From: Gelidibacter japonicus
GTDB taxonomy: Bacteria; Bacteroidota; Bacteroidia; Flavobacteriales; Flavobacteriaceae
Reading direction: 5' to 3'
Length of the DNA: 64,000 bases
Assembly (NCBI RefSeq): GCF_010725055.1
Contig: NZ_BJKB01000010.1
Span: 62,001-126,000 of the forward strand
The notes under the pieces were generated by a model that worked only from the letters and a program-made list of their open reading frames with translations, did no database searches and had not been told where the DNA came from. The position numbers were made by a program, and so were the translations under genes. This document shows positions 28,654-36,844 of the stretch, in pieces (the stretch's first letter is position 1; every line of letters starts with the position of its first letter).

Positions 28654-29556
28654 TTATTTTGCCAGCTCCATAAAGGTGTCTTCAATAGTGGCGTCCGTTT
28701 CATGAATTTCAATATTCTTCAGATTTTTAGATTCTAAATAGTGCTGCAATTCCATCGGTTTAAAATCTGTTCTACTATCGGTATAATGCACAAACTCACC
28801 AAAAGGATAGACACTATGGTTAAATTCATAGTCCTTTAGACTCGTAATCAATTGATACATATTATGTGCACGGACGTTGTAAATTGGCTTTGGATAATGC
28901 TTCACAATAGCCTCTGGAGTGTCAATCTCCATAATGTTTCCGTCTTGAATTAAAGCCACTCTATCACATAGAGCGGCTTCATCCATATAGGGGGTGGACA
29001 CCAAAATGGTAATCCCTTTTTGTTGTAAACGTTTTAGCATTTCCCAAAATTCCTTTCTTGAAACGGGATCCACGCCTGTGGTGGGTTCGTCCAAAAACAA
29101 AACTTTGGGTTTGTGGATTAATGCACAACTCAAGGCTAGTTTTTGTTTCATTCCTCCGGAAAGTTTCCCGGCACGACGATCTTTAAAAGGCTCTATTTGT
29201 ACATAAATATCCTTTATCAAATCGTAGTTTTCATCGATGGTCGTTCCAAAAATAGTAGCGAAGAAGTTTAAATTCTCCTCAACCGTTAAATCCTGATAAA
29301 GCGAGAATCTTCCCGGCATATAGCCCACATTTTTACGAATCTCCTTATAATCTCCAACCACATCAAAACCGGCGACAGTTGCTGTCCCCTCGTCTGGAAA
29401 TAAAAGCGTGGTTAGAATCCTGAATAATGTTGTTTTACCAGCACCATCAGGACCAATAAGCCCAAAGAGTTCATTTGGTTTGACGTCAAATGAGATGTCA
29501 TGTAAGGTTTTTACGTTTTTATAGGATTTTGATATGTTGGAAATTGAAATGCCCAT
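28654..29556 (-). CDS. ABC transporter ATP-binding protein
   Basis: The 300-residue ATPase has Walker A GPDGAGKTT, an intact signature LSGGMKQKL, Walker B VLFLDEPTTGVDP and STPYMDEAALCD around the switch region. An additional C-terminal domain (about 215-300) follows the nucleotide-binding fold, as in YbhF/CcmA-type exporters. Its start abuts the stop of the lipoprotein gene with no gap, implying tight coupling. Confidence 0.93.
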   Translation of the reverse strand: MGISISNISKSYKNVKTLHDISFDVKPNELFGLIGPDGAGKTTLFRILTTLLFPDEGTATVAGFDVVGDYKEIRKNVGYMPGRFSLYQDLTVEENLNFFATIFGTTIDENYDLIKDIYVQIEPFKDRRAGKLSGGMKQKLALSCALIHKPKVLFLDEPTTGVDPVSRKEFWEMLKRLQQKGITILVSTPYMDEAALCDRVALIQDGNIMEIDTPEAIVKHYPKPIYNVRAHNMYQLITSLKDYEFNHSVYPFGEFVHYTDSRTDFKPMELQHYLESKNLKNIEIHETDATIEDTFMELAK

Positions 29557-30051
29557 TTATTTGAAATAATCGTAATATCCATAGATGTTTTCCTTGATGC
29601 TGTTTTTAATTTTTGAAGCATCTTCTACCGATTCAGTTTGTGTAAGTGCGGCAATTTTTTCGATCAATGGGTGTAACCAAACATGTAAATTGTCATGTGC
29701 AGGACCTTCCATTGTACAGTTTTTTACCACATAATTTTTGTCCTCATTGAGTAATTCGGCCAATTTATGATAATCCGCCAATGAACTTGTGGCCTGTGTA
29801 TTGAAGGTGTGTTGAAGTTTCTTAACACCTTCATTGGTGGTAAGGTCTGACTCCCATTTGTCGCCATTGTTCAATTCAATCTCTTCAGTCCAAGCATTGC
29901 CATAAACATCAGAAGCGTCTTCTTCGTGATGTTCATTTACGGCATCAACTGGGTGTTCTACCGCATCTGAATGTGTGATAGTTTCTTGGTTTTTGTTGTC
30001 CTTACAGCTTACTAATGCCAATAGACCGATGGTAAAAATTAAATGTTTCAT
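29557..30051 (-). CDS. Hypothetical lipoprotein in the ABC export operon
   Basis: The 164-residue protein has a lipoprotein signal (LVSC, Cys16), a low-complexity region rich in His, Glu and Asp (about 25-50), then a helical domain. The domain has a striking patch, CTMEGPAHDNLHVWLHPLIE (about 112-131), where Cys and three His could bind a metal. I recognise similar lipoproteins in flavobacteria but no known function. It lies between the cytochrome c and the ATPases. Confidence 0.6.
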   Translation of the reverse strand: MKHLIFTIGLLALVSCKDNKNQETITHSDAVEHPVDAVNEHHEEDASDVYGNAWTEEIELNNGDKWESDLTTNEGVKKLQHTFNTQATSSLADYHKLAELLNEDKNYVVKNCTMEGPAHDNLHVWLHPLIEKIAALTQTESVEDASKIKNSIKENIYGYYDYFK

Positions 30052-30112
30052 TGTTTTTGAATTTAGTGGTTATTATTTATTAATTAATTATTTCAATTAT
30101 GGCGATTCCTGT

Positions 30113-30595
30113 TTACATTCTGCCTTTTTTGCCTTTCATGTGTTCTTCCATCCAAACAGGTTCTTCTATATTATTGTCATAGATATATGATGCGATTTTT
30201 TCTAAATCTTCAGTCGGTAATGGAAGTTTGGGCATCACTTTAAAGCGTCTAACAGCACCAGGCATCAAGGAATTCTGTTCATCCGGATTTTGAATCCAAT
30301 TGACCATGGCGTCTACAAACTCTTCTTTACTGTCATAAGCTCTCAAGTAATGCATTTTTACGGCTTTAAATGGTGGTGCCAAAATATCATCGTGGGATTT
30401 TGCATGTGGATTATGGCAGGCATAACAATTAGTTTTCATAAGAATGTACGAATCATTTTCCTGCGGACCTTCAATTGATAAATCAACACCATATAAATCA
30501 TTTGAGACTACTGTATATTCGTCTTTTTCTCCTGATGAATTACAACCTGATATAAGCGTTGTAATACTTAATAATAAAATGATTGTCTTAGTCAT
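30113..30595 (-). CDS. Mono-haem cytochrome c lipoprotein
   Basis: This 160-residue protein has a lipoprotein signal (LISGC, Cys18) and one haem c motif CYACH (Cys57, Cys60, His61). Methionines in NSLMPGAVRRFKVMPKLPLP are candidates for the sixth ligand, followed by a class I-like final helix (EDLEKIASYIYDN). It should sit at the periplasmic face and carry electrons. It is odd for a cytochrome c to be embedded in an ABC export operon. Confidence 0.82.
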   Translation of the reverse strand: MTKTIILLLSITTLISGCNSSGEKDEYTVVSNDLYGVDLSIEGPQENDSYILMKTNCYACHNPHAKSHDDILAPPFKAVKMHYLRAYDSKEEFVDAMVNWIQNPDEQNSLMPGAVRRFKVMPKLPLPTEDLEKIASYIYDNNIEEPVWMEEHMKGKKGRM

Positions 30596-30669
30596 GATTT
30601 TGTGTTGTAGATTAATTCGAAAATAAACCTTTGTTAAAAAACTTATTTCAGCATCAGTATTTCCGTTTA

Positions 30670-31566
30670 TTAATTATTGTTAGTGACCCACATTTCAGCA
30701 GGCATTCCAATTTTTAGACTTCCATCATTGACTACATCCACTTTTACTGCATATACCAATGCCACGCGTTCTTCTTTTGTTTGGATGATCTTTGGTGTGA
30801 ATTCCGCTTCCGAAGCAATCCAACTAATTTTACCTTTGTAAGATTTCATCGTATCTGCATCATCAATTTTGACGGTTACCTCTTGTCCAATTTTAATGTT
30901 GGCCAATTGTGTTTCGCTGATATAAACTCGCAACTGCATGATGCTTAAATCGGCAATTTTATATAGCGGTTTGCCAAATACCGTGATTTCATTTGGCTCG
31001 GCATATTTGGTTAAAACGGTGCCATTTATCGGATTGATGATTTTACTTTTATGCACTTGATCATCAATTTGTTTTAATTGGACATCAATACTTTTCAGTT
31101 CATTGACCACAGGTGCGTTTTGGATTTCCACACTGCGGATTTGATTTTTGATAACGTCAATTTGGCCCTGAACATCATCCAGTTGTTTTTGGGTTCCAGC
31201 ATTGTCCTTTATCAAGTTTTCTGTTCGCTCTCTATTGGTGTTGGCGGTTTTTAACTGGGCATTCAACACATTGATTTGAGATAGTACACCTTTTGATCTA
31301 GAGCTGATGACTGCTTTTGAAACTTCTAATTGTTCTCGTTTTAACGCTAACGGAATGGTGTCGATATACCCTATGAATTTATCCTTCATAATCTGATCAC
31401 CTTCACTAACCTCTAACTGCATCAGTTTTCCGGTATTTTCAGCGGATACTGTTATTTCAGTGGCTTCAAAATTGCCGTAACCGTCTGCTTTTCCGTTGGA
31501 ATCGCTACAGGAAAATAGGGTAGTGGCCGCTATGCTTAAACCTATTATATAATTGTAATACTTCAT
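30670..31566 (-). CDS. HlyD-family efflux adaptor, lipoprotein
   Basis: The 298-residue protein has a lipoprotein signal (LFSC, Cys20), a split lipoyl domain (ENTGKLMQLEVSEGDQIMKD and INGTVLTKYAEPNEIT), a long coiled coil between them (about 85-170) and a C-terminal beta domain. It resembles YbhG and should couple the ABC permeases to the TolC protein encoded just before it. Confidence 0.9.
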   Translation of the reverse strand: MKYYNYIIGLSIAATTLFSCSDSNGKADGYGNFEATEITVSAENTGKLMQLEVSEGDQIMKDKFIGYIDTIPLALKREQLEVSKAVISSRSKGVLSQINVLNAQLKTANTNRERTENLIKDNAGTQKQLDDVQGQIDVIKNQIRSVEIQNAPVVNELKSIDVQLKQIDDQVHKSKIINPINGTVLTKYAEPNEITVFGKPLYKIADLSIMQLRVYISETQLANIKIGQEVTVKIDDADTMKSYKGKISWIASEAEFTPKIIQTKEERVALVYAVKVDVVNDGSLKIGMPAEMWVTNNN

Positions 31567-31818
31567 GCTTTATGTTTTTGGTTTCCGGCAGATCTCGCTG
31601 GACATTTTTTCTTGTTTTGTTTTCCGTAGATTTAGCTGATGAGCGCAGATTTTTTGTGCTTTTATTTTCTGTGTCTGTCTGAGTTATTTTCGGTTTTATT
31701 TAAAATCTGATTTTACTTTCCTGCGGATCTCGCTGATTTCCGTTGATTTTTGGTGTTATTCTTTCTGCGTCGATCTGCGAAACTTGCCCGTTCGTTGGGT
31801 GGGTCTGCGGGGCAACTA
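31567..31818. repeat. Degenerate direct repeats with CGGATCTCGCTGA-like core
   Basis: Three or four diverged units share a core like GCAGATCTCGCTG / GTAGATTTAGCTGA / GCGGATCTCGCTGA (near 31590, 31628, 31720), each followed by a T-rich stretch. They fill the 252-bp gap between the TolC and HlyD genes. Similar flavobacterial intergenic repeats are familiar; function is unknown. Confidence 0.55.
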
Positions 31819-33069
31819 TTACTGCCCTTTAATGACATTGTAATTTGCTTTTGCCAATTGTAATTGAATTTTATGTTTTATCAAGGTGTTTTCGTCTTCA
31901 TATAAATTGGTGAGTTCCGTTATGTATGCCGATGAGGTGATGACACCGTTTTTGAGTTGGGAATCTGCCGATTTAAGAACCTCTTTTCGAAGATCGATAA
32001 TCTCTAAATCTGAGGCGATAAACGCTTCAATCTTTTCGATTTCCTTTTGTTGTTGATTCAGTTCGGTGTTGGTATTTAGTTTGAACGTTTCGGTTTCAGT
32101 ATCTATAATGTCTTTATTGATTGATAGTGATTCGCGCAGCTTTTTGTTGGAATTCCAGTCGAAGACATTCCAATTCAATTTGACACCAACCGTATAAAAG
32201 GCTTGGAAGGAATTATCGAGCATATTTAATCCCGGATTGCCATACCCGCCCGTTGCAAAACCGAGCAATTTTGGTGCATTTTGTTTAGTGACCAATGCTT
32301 CGTTGCTTTCAATTTCATCTTTTTTAAGTTGGAACAATTCCAACTCAGGCCGGTTCAATTCTGTTGTTGACGCTGTTTCTACCAATGTATTTTGAAAATG
32401 GACCGATGCATTCAACGGTTGACCAATAATGTCAGCAAGAGTTTCAATGAGGGATAGTTTATTGCTCTCGACTTCAGTTAATTGCTGATTTATTTTTAAT
32501 AATTCGGCTTCCAGAACTTTATCAGATGATGGTAAAATCACACCGTATTTAATTCCTGAGGTCACTTCGCTCAATTTGGCCTGTAATTGTTCTTGTTTTG
32601 CTTTTAACAACAAATGGGTTTCCTGCGATAACAAAATGGAAAAATAGAGCTGATTGATCTTTTGTTTTAGCTGATAGAGGTTGACTTCAACCTGTTTCTG
32701 CTTGGTTTTGAGTTGTGATGATTTTACAGCTAATGAGGCGTCTGTAGCTCCACCATTATAAATAAGTTGGTTGACCGATAATGTGGCACGGTACTGGTCT
32801 TTATTAAGCGGTTCGATGTTTGAACTTGGGATGGGAACTTCAATCACGTCAGATTGATAGGTGGCTTGGGCATCAAAACTTAATTGTGGTCGTTTTGTGT
32901 TGGAAACCACTTCTTTTTCTAATCGGTTTTGCACTTCTAATAATTCAGATTGCTTGGCCAAAGGATAATTGACGATAGCGAGATTATAGCATTCCTGTAG
33001 CGTCATGATTTGTTGAGAAAACATAACGCTCGTAAATAGTCCTATGAAAACAATTAGCAATCGTTTCAT
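31819..33069 (-). CDS. TolC-family outer-membrane protein
   Basis: The 416-residue protein has a signal peptide (cut near VMFSQQ) and two OEP coiled-coil repeats. It is the outer channel of the ABC exporter in this operon. Its ATG overlaps the TGA of tetR by 4 nt (ATGA), implying translational coupling and one transcript. Confidence 0.9.
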   Translation of the reverse strand: MKRLLIVFIGLFTSVMFSQQIMTLQECYNLAIVNYPLAKQSELLEVQNRLEKEVVSNTKRPQLSFDAQATYQSDVIEVPIPSSNIEPLNKDQYRATLSVNQLIYNGGATDASLAVKSSQLKTKQKQVEVNLYQLKQKINQLYFSILLSQETHLLLKAKQEQLQAKLSEVTSGIKYGVILPSSDKVLEAELLKINQQLTEVESNKLSLIETLADIIGQPLNASVHFQNTLVETASTTELNRPELELFQLKKDEIESNEALVTKQNAPKLLGFATGGYGNPGLNMLDNSFQAFYTVGVKLNWNVFDWNSNKKLRESLSINKDIIDTETETFKLNTNTELNQQQKEIEKIEAFIASDLEIIDLRKEVLKSADSQLKNGVITSSAYITELTNLYEDENTLIKHKIQLQLAKANYNVIKGQ

Positions 33070-33680
33070 TTTATTGATGTTTTGATGGAATTGATAATAA
33101 AATTGGCAACTTCAATTTTTCGGCTTTCTACAAAGGCCTTATACGACTTTTCGTCTTTTTTTGTAAGCGCTTTAACCAATGGTTTTCCTAAAAAAGGAAA
33201 GATGTTAAGGGCAAGGATATTCACGAATAGTTGGTCGGCATCTATCGGTTTTAAAATACCTTCCCTAATTTCAGAATCGACTTTTGTCTTAAATTTTTCG
33301 AGATTTGGGAAGCCTGTATTGTCTTTAAGTTTTAGAATGAAATCTTCATTTCTGTTGAGCTCATTGATGATAAAATTTGGGAGATACGGATGTTTCATCA
33401 TGAATGATGTATAATCACTTGTGAATTTTCTTATTTTATCTTCAATGGAAGAATCATCGTTTAATATAGCATTCAGCTGTGGCGCTAAAAGCGAAAATGC
33501 ATTTTTAAAAACAGCTTCAAAAAGCAATTGCTTACTTCTATAGTAGTAGTGAAGCATCGCCTTATTAATGCCAGCCTTATCGGCTATTTCCTGCATTCTT
33601 GCACCATCCATGCCTTTTGATTGAAATACGTCTTTGGCAGCGTCCAATATTTGATGTTCCGTTGTTTCCTCTTTTTTCAT
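33066..33680 (-). CDS. TetR/AcrR-family regulator
   Basis: The start at 33680 (MKKEETTEHQILDAA) gives 204 residues; a TTG start at 33713 would overlap the promoter element. The N-terminal helix-turn-helix is clear (GARMQEIADKAGINKAMLHYYYRSKQLL, given here as the usual TetR fold at about 22-50), followed by an all-helical ligand domain. It is the first gene of the export operon, so it probably represses that operon and itself. Confidence 0.9.
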   Translation of the reverse strand: MKKEETTEHQILDAAKDVFQSKGMDGARMQEIADKAGINKAMLHYYYRSKQLLFEAVFKNAFSLLAPQLNAILNDDSSIEDKIRKFTSDYTSFMMKHPYLPNFIINELNRNEDFILKLKDNTGFPNLEKFKTKVDSEIREGILKPIDADQLFVNILALNIFPFLGKPLVKALTKKDEKSYKAFVESRKIEVANFIINSIKTSIK

Positions 33681-33710
33681 TTTAACTAATGGGTTTAACC
33701 AAGTGGTTGG

Positions 33711-33718
33711 CAAAGATA
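33711..33718 (-). promoter_or_regulatory. Promoter -7 element of the tetR/ABC export operon
   Basis: On the minus strand it reads TATCTTTG, an exact TAnnTTTG match, 31 nt upstream of the tetR ATG at 33680. No GTAAC/GTTAC site lies upstream. Confidence 0.65.
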
Positions 33719-33774
33719 CATAAAATAATCAAATGGTAAATAATTCGATGATTTTTAACCTGTATTTTATGAAT

Positions 33775-34071
33775 TTACGGGTTCAATTTCCTTTTTATCA
33801 GCTCAATTACGAACACTCCAATGCACCCACCAATTATTGAAACCAACATGTTCATCGTGAATAACGCACGATTTGCCTCGCCAGTGGCCATTATTGATAT
33901 CGGATCAAAACCAAGACGCCCGAAAACCTTGATGAAAAAAATACTGCCAAACACACCTGCCATGGTGTTTCCAATAACTCCCAATGAATATTTTTTGTTA
34001 ATCGCTGCGAAGACATGAGCCCCTATAATGCCCATGAAAATGCTGATGATTGCTATGAGAGTGTCTGTCAT
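33775..34071 (-). CDS. Hypothetical membrane protein after cydB
   Basis: This 98-residue protein has three hydrophobic segments (about 3-21, 30-50, 68-90) and a basic end. It starts 21 nt after cydB and is likely cotranscribed with the bd oxidase. I do not recognise it as CydX, which is much shorter; its role is unknown. Confidence 0.6.
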   Translation of the reverse strand: MTDTLIAIISIFMGIIGAHVFAAINKKYSLGVIGNTMAGVFGSIFFIKVFGRLGFDPISIMATGEANRALFTMNMLVSIIGGCIGVFVIELIKRKLNP

Positions 34072-34092
34072 AACCTGGGATTTCCTGTCCTA

Positions 34093-35169
34093 TTAATGTT
34101 CACCATAACCCACATCATCCAGCTTGCCTCGAAAAACCCGGTATTGAACAAACATATAGATTCCAACCAAAACTGCTGCAATGACAAACCAATACACGCC
34201 AACGGATAGGCCGTATTCGTGGGCTGCAACATTATATACGGTTAAGGAGGGATTCACCTTGTTGGTGGATGGCAAAACTTTCGGGAATATCGAAACTACA
34301 GTAGAGGCTAATCCCCCGAGCAAAAACAGCGTTGAAAATAAAAAACCTAAACCATCTTTATTAAATGATCTTACCTTAAACAATCCAAGGAGTCCCGTAA
34401 ATGTAATCATCGGAAACACAATGAGCCATGGATGCTCCAAAAAGTTACGAAATGGATTAGGATCAATGATGTGCCAGGTTAATAAGGAGGTTAATACCAG
34501 TGCCAACAGTACAAAATTCAGATTGAAAATTACTTTTTTAAGTTTTGGGTTTAAGTCGGAATTAGTTTTGAAAATTATCCAATTGGCACCATGAATTGCC
34601 AAGGACACCACGCCAACCAAGCCTAACATTAAGGTAAACCAATCGATTACTCCTAAATGTTCCGAATGTGGACTAAAACTTGAATTCCACAAAGGCAAAA
34701 AGAAATAATGCGGTTCATGTGCAGGGACACCATCGGTAACCATACCTAAATTTACTCCTCTTACGATATTCCCCAATGCGATTCCGAAGAAAAGGGCCAA
34801 CAATAAACTTGCAATTCCAAAGGCTTTGTCCCAAATAGCTTCCCACATTCTGTTCTTGATCTGTCCACGCAGTTCAAGGCCAATTGCCCTGAAAATAAGT
34901 AGCCATAAGATCATCATCAATGGCAAGTAAAAGCCACTGAATGATGAGGCATATAAGGTTGGAAACGCAAAGAATAAGACGCCGCCGACTGCTATGAGCC
35001 AGACCTCATTGGCATCCCAAAATGGACCAATAGCGTTTGTGATGGCTTTCTTGTCTTTTTCGGTTTTCGCAAAAAACAAATGAATGATGCCTGCACCAAA
35101 GTCATAACCATCCAATATAACATAGATGGTTAACATAGTCATTAGAATGATATACCAGTATAATTCCAT
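34093..35169 (-). CDS. cydB: Cytochrome bd ubiquinol oxidase subunit II
   Basis: The 358-residue protein has about nine hydrophobic segments. It starts with YWYIILMTMLTIYVILDGYDFGAGI-type sequence (DGYDFGAG near residue 21) and has GPFWDANEVWLIAVGG near residue 47, both hallmarks of CydB. It stabilises the haems of CydA. It begins 2 nt after cydA. Confidence 0.95.
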   Translation of the reverse strand: MELYWYIILMTMLTIYVILDGYDFGAGIIHLFFAKTEKDKKAITNAIGPFWDANEVWLIAVGGVLFFAFPTLYASSFSGFYLPLMMILWLLIFRAIGLELRGQIKNRMWEAIWDKAFGIASLLLALFFGIALGNIVRGVNLGMVTDGVPAHEPHYFFLPLWNSSFSPHSEHLGVIDWFTLMLGLVGVVSLAIHGANWIIFKTNSDLNPKLKKVIFNLNFVLLALVLTSLLTWHIIDPNPFRNFLEHPWLIVFPMITFTGLLGLFKVRSFNKDGLGFLFSTLFLLGGLASTVVSIFPKVLPSTNKVNPSLTVYNVAAHEYGLSVGVYWFVIAAVLVGIYMFVQYRVFRGKLDDVGYGEH

Positions 35170-35171
35170 AT

Positions 35172-36506
35172 TTAGATGTGTTTTGAAGTTTCTGGACCTT
35201 TGTGGACGATTTTCACGGCCAGCATGATAAACAATAGTCCCAATAATGCATAAAGTCCAATAAAGCCGAGCAAGGTGAACAATGTATTTCCTGATGAAAC
35301 AGTCGGTGAAATTCCATCTGCGGTCCTCAAGAGGTTATATACCAGCCAGGGTTGCCTTCCCAATTCGGCAGTATACCATCCCGCGGTGTTGGCGATATAT
35401 GGGAAGGGCAGCATAAACATTAATGCCCAGAGTACCCATTTGGTGGTAAAAAGTTTTTTTCGATACAATTGGATGCCTGCAATAAGCAATAATCCAATAA
35501 AAATGGTACCTAAACCCACCATAATATGGTAGGAGTAATACAATCCAGAAATGTTTGTTGGATAGACACTTTCATCAAATTCATTGAGTCCCTTTATCTG
35601 TGCATCCCATCTTTGGTAGGTTAAAAAGCTCAATACGTTGGGCACTGCAATCTTATTATCGAGTTTTTTGTTATCAACATCGGGTTGCCCGATTAAGATA
35701 ATCTCAGCGCCACCATCTTCGGTTTCAAAAATACCTTCCATGGCAGCGAAGGTTACCGGTTGGTGCTTGGCCACATTTTTAGCAGCCCAATCTCCTGTTG
35801 GAAAAGCGACTAAAGTACTGGAGATCAATCCAAAAATAACGCCGGTTTTTACGAAGAGTTTTCCAGATTCACTGTGCTTGTTATTTAATAAATAAAAAGC
35901 CCCAATAGACGCCACAACAAAAGAAGAAGTAATGACAGAACCCATTTGATTGTGCAAGAAAGCAGGCATCAACCAAGGATTAGAGAACAGTGCACCAAAA
36001 TTGTTAAGTACGAATTTTCCATTTTCCAAGATTTCATAGCCTACAGGGTATTGCATCCATGAATGTGTGGCAATAATCAAATAGCCACTTGCCCAAGATC
36101 CTAAAAAGACCAGAAAACCGGTTAAGAAATGAAGTTTCTGACCCATTAATTTTTCTCCAAACAGAAATAGACCCAAAAACGACGATTCCAAGAAAAAAGA
36201 AAACATTCCTTCCATAGCAAGGGTTTGGCCAATAATGCCTCCCGTAAGCTCTGAAAACTTAGCCCAATTGGTTCCGAATTGAAATTCCATGGGAATTCCG
36301 GTGACGACACCCATTGCAAAATTGAGTGCAAATATTTTCATCCAAAATTTGGCGGCATCATTATACTTATCAATCTTGGTTCTTAAAAATCGCCATTTAA
36401 AATAAACAATCATCAAGGATAATCCCATGGTCAATTGTGGAAATAGGTAATGAAAAGTGATCGTGAAAGCGAACTGCATCCGATCATAAAAGAGCATGTC
36501 TTCCAT
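35172..36506 (-). CDS. cydA: Cytochrome bd ubiquinol oxidase subunit I
   Basis: The 444-residue protein oxidises quinol and reduces O2 to water at high affinity without proton pumping. His19 (TFHYLFPQ) is a haem ligand; GRQPW near residue 376 is the conserved quinol-side motif. The Q-loop is short, as in cyanide-insensitive or short-loop enzymes. A bd oxidase tolerates sulfide and nitric oxide, which fits the surrounding gene content (inference). No GTAAC/GTTAC site precedes it. Confidence 0.95.
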   Translation of the reverse strand: MEDMLFYDRMQFAFTITFHYLFPQLTMGLSLMIVYFKWRFLRTKIDKYNDAAKFWMKIFALNFAMGVVTGIPMEFQFGTNWAKFSELTGGIIGQTLAMEGMFSFFLESSFLGLFLFGEKLMGQKLHFLTGFLVFLGSWASGYLIIATHSWMQYPVGYEILENGKFVLNNFGALFSNPWLMPAFLHNQMGSVITSSFVVASIGAFYLLNNKHSESGKLFVKTGVIFGLISSTLVAFPTGDWAAKNVAKHQPVTFAAMEGIFETEDGGAEIILIGQPDVDNKKLDNKIAVPNVLSFLTYQRWDAQIKGLNEFDESVYPTNISGLYYSYHIMVGLGTIFIGLLLIAGIQLYRKKLFTTKWVLWALMFMLPFPYIANTAGWYTAELGRQPWLVYNLLRTADGISPTVSSGNTLFTLLGFIGLYALLGLLFIMLAVKIVHKGPETSKHI

Positions 36507-36844
36507 ATTGAAAAGCGTTAAGCATAAATTTATTCTCTATAATTTGATCTCACTCCATTTTAAGCGGTTGACTTGGGTATCAGTAGTCCCTTGGTTTTTC
36601 AGTAGGTTATAGAATTTTTAACTAACGTTTTTTTTACAATAAAAATAAAACCTTTTTTTAAGACCGTGTTTCTAACCTCTTATAAATTCCTTGAAATTCA
36701 AATTTTTATAAAATTTTATTGTGAAAGCTTCATAAAGGTAATATATAGATGCTGTTCTTTTCCTATGTTTGTTGTATAATTGTATCGTGCTTTACTGCTT
36801 AATTATTGAATTAATCAGTTTAATCTTTTACGTTATCGCCAACT
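36507..36844. other. Divergent gap between cydA and the antiporter gene
   Basis: This 338-bp AT-rich stretch should hold promoters for both directions. The antiporter -7 element is at 36764; the cydA promoter is not obvious (a TAAATTTA at about 36525 is one weak candidate). No gene is seen. Confidence 0.45.
36764..36771 (+). promoter_or_regulatory. Promoter -7 element before the CPA2 antiporter gene
   Basis: TATGTTTG is an exact TAnnTTTG match, 73 nt upstream of the ATG at 36845. Confidence 0.55.
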
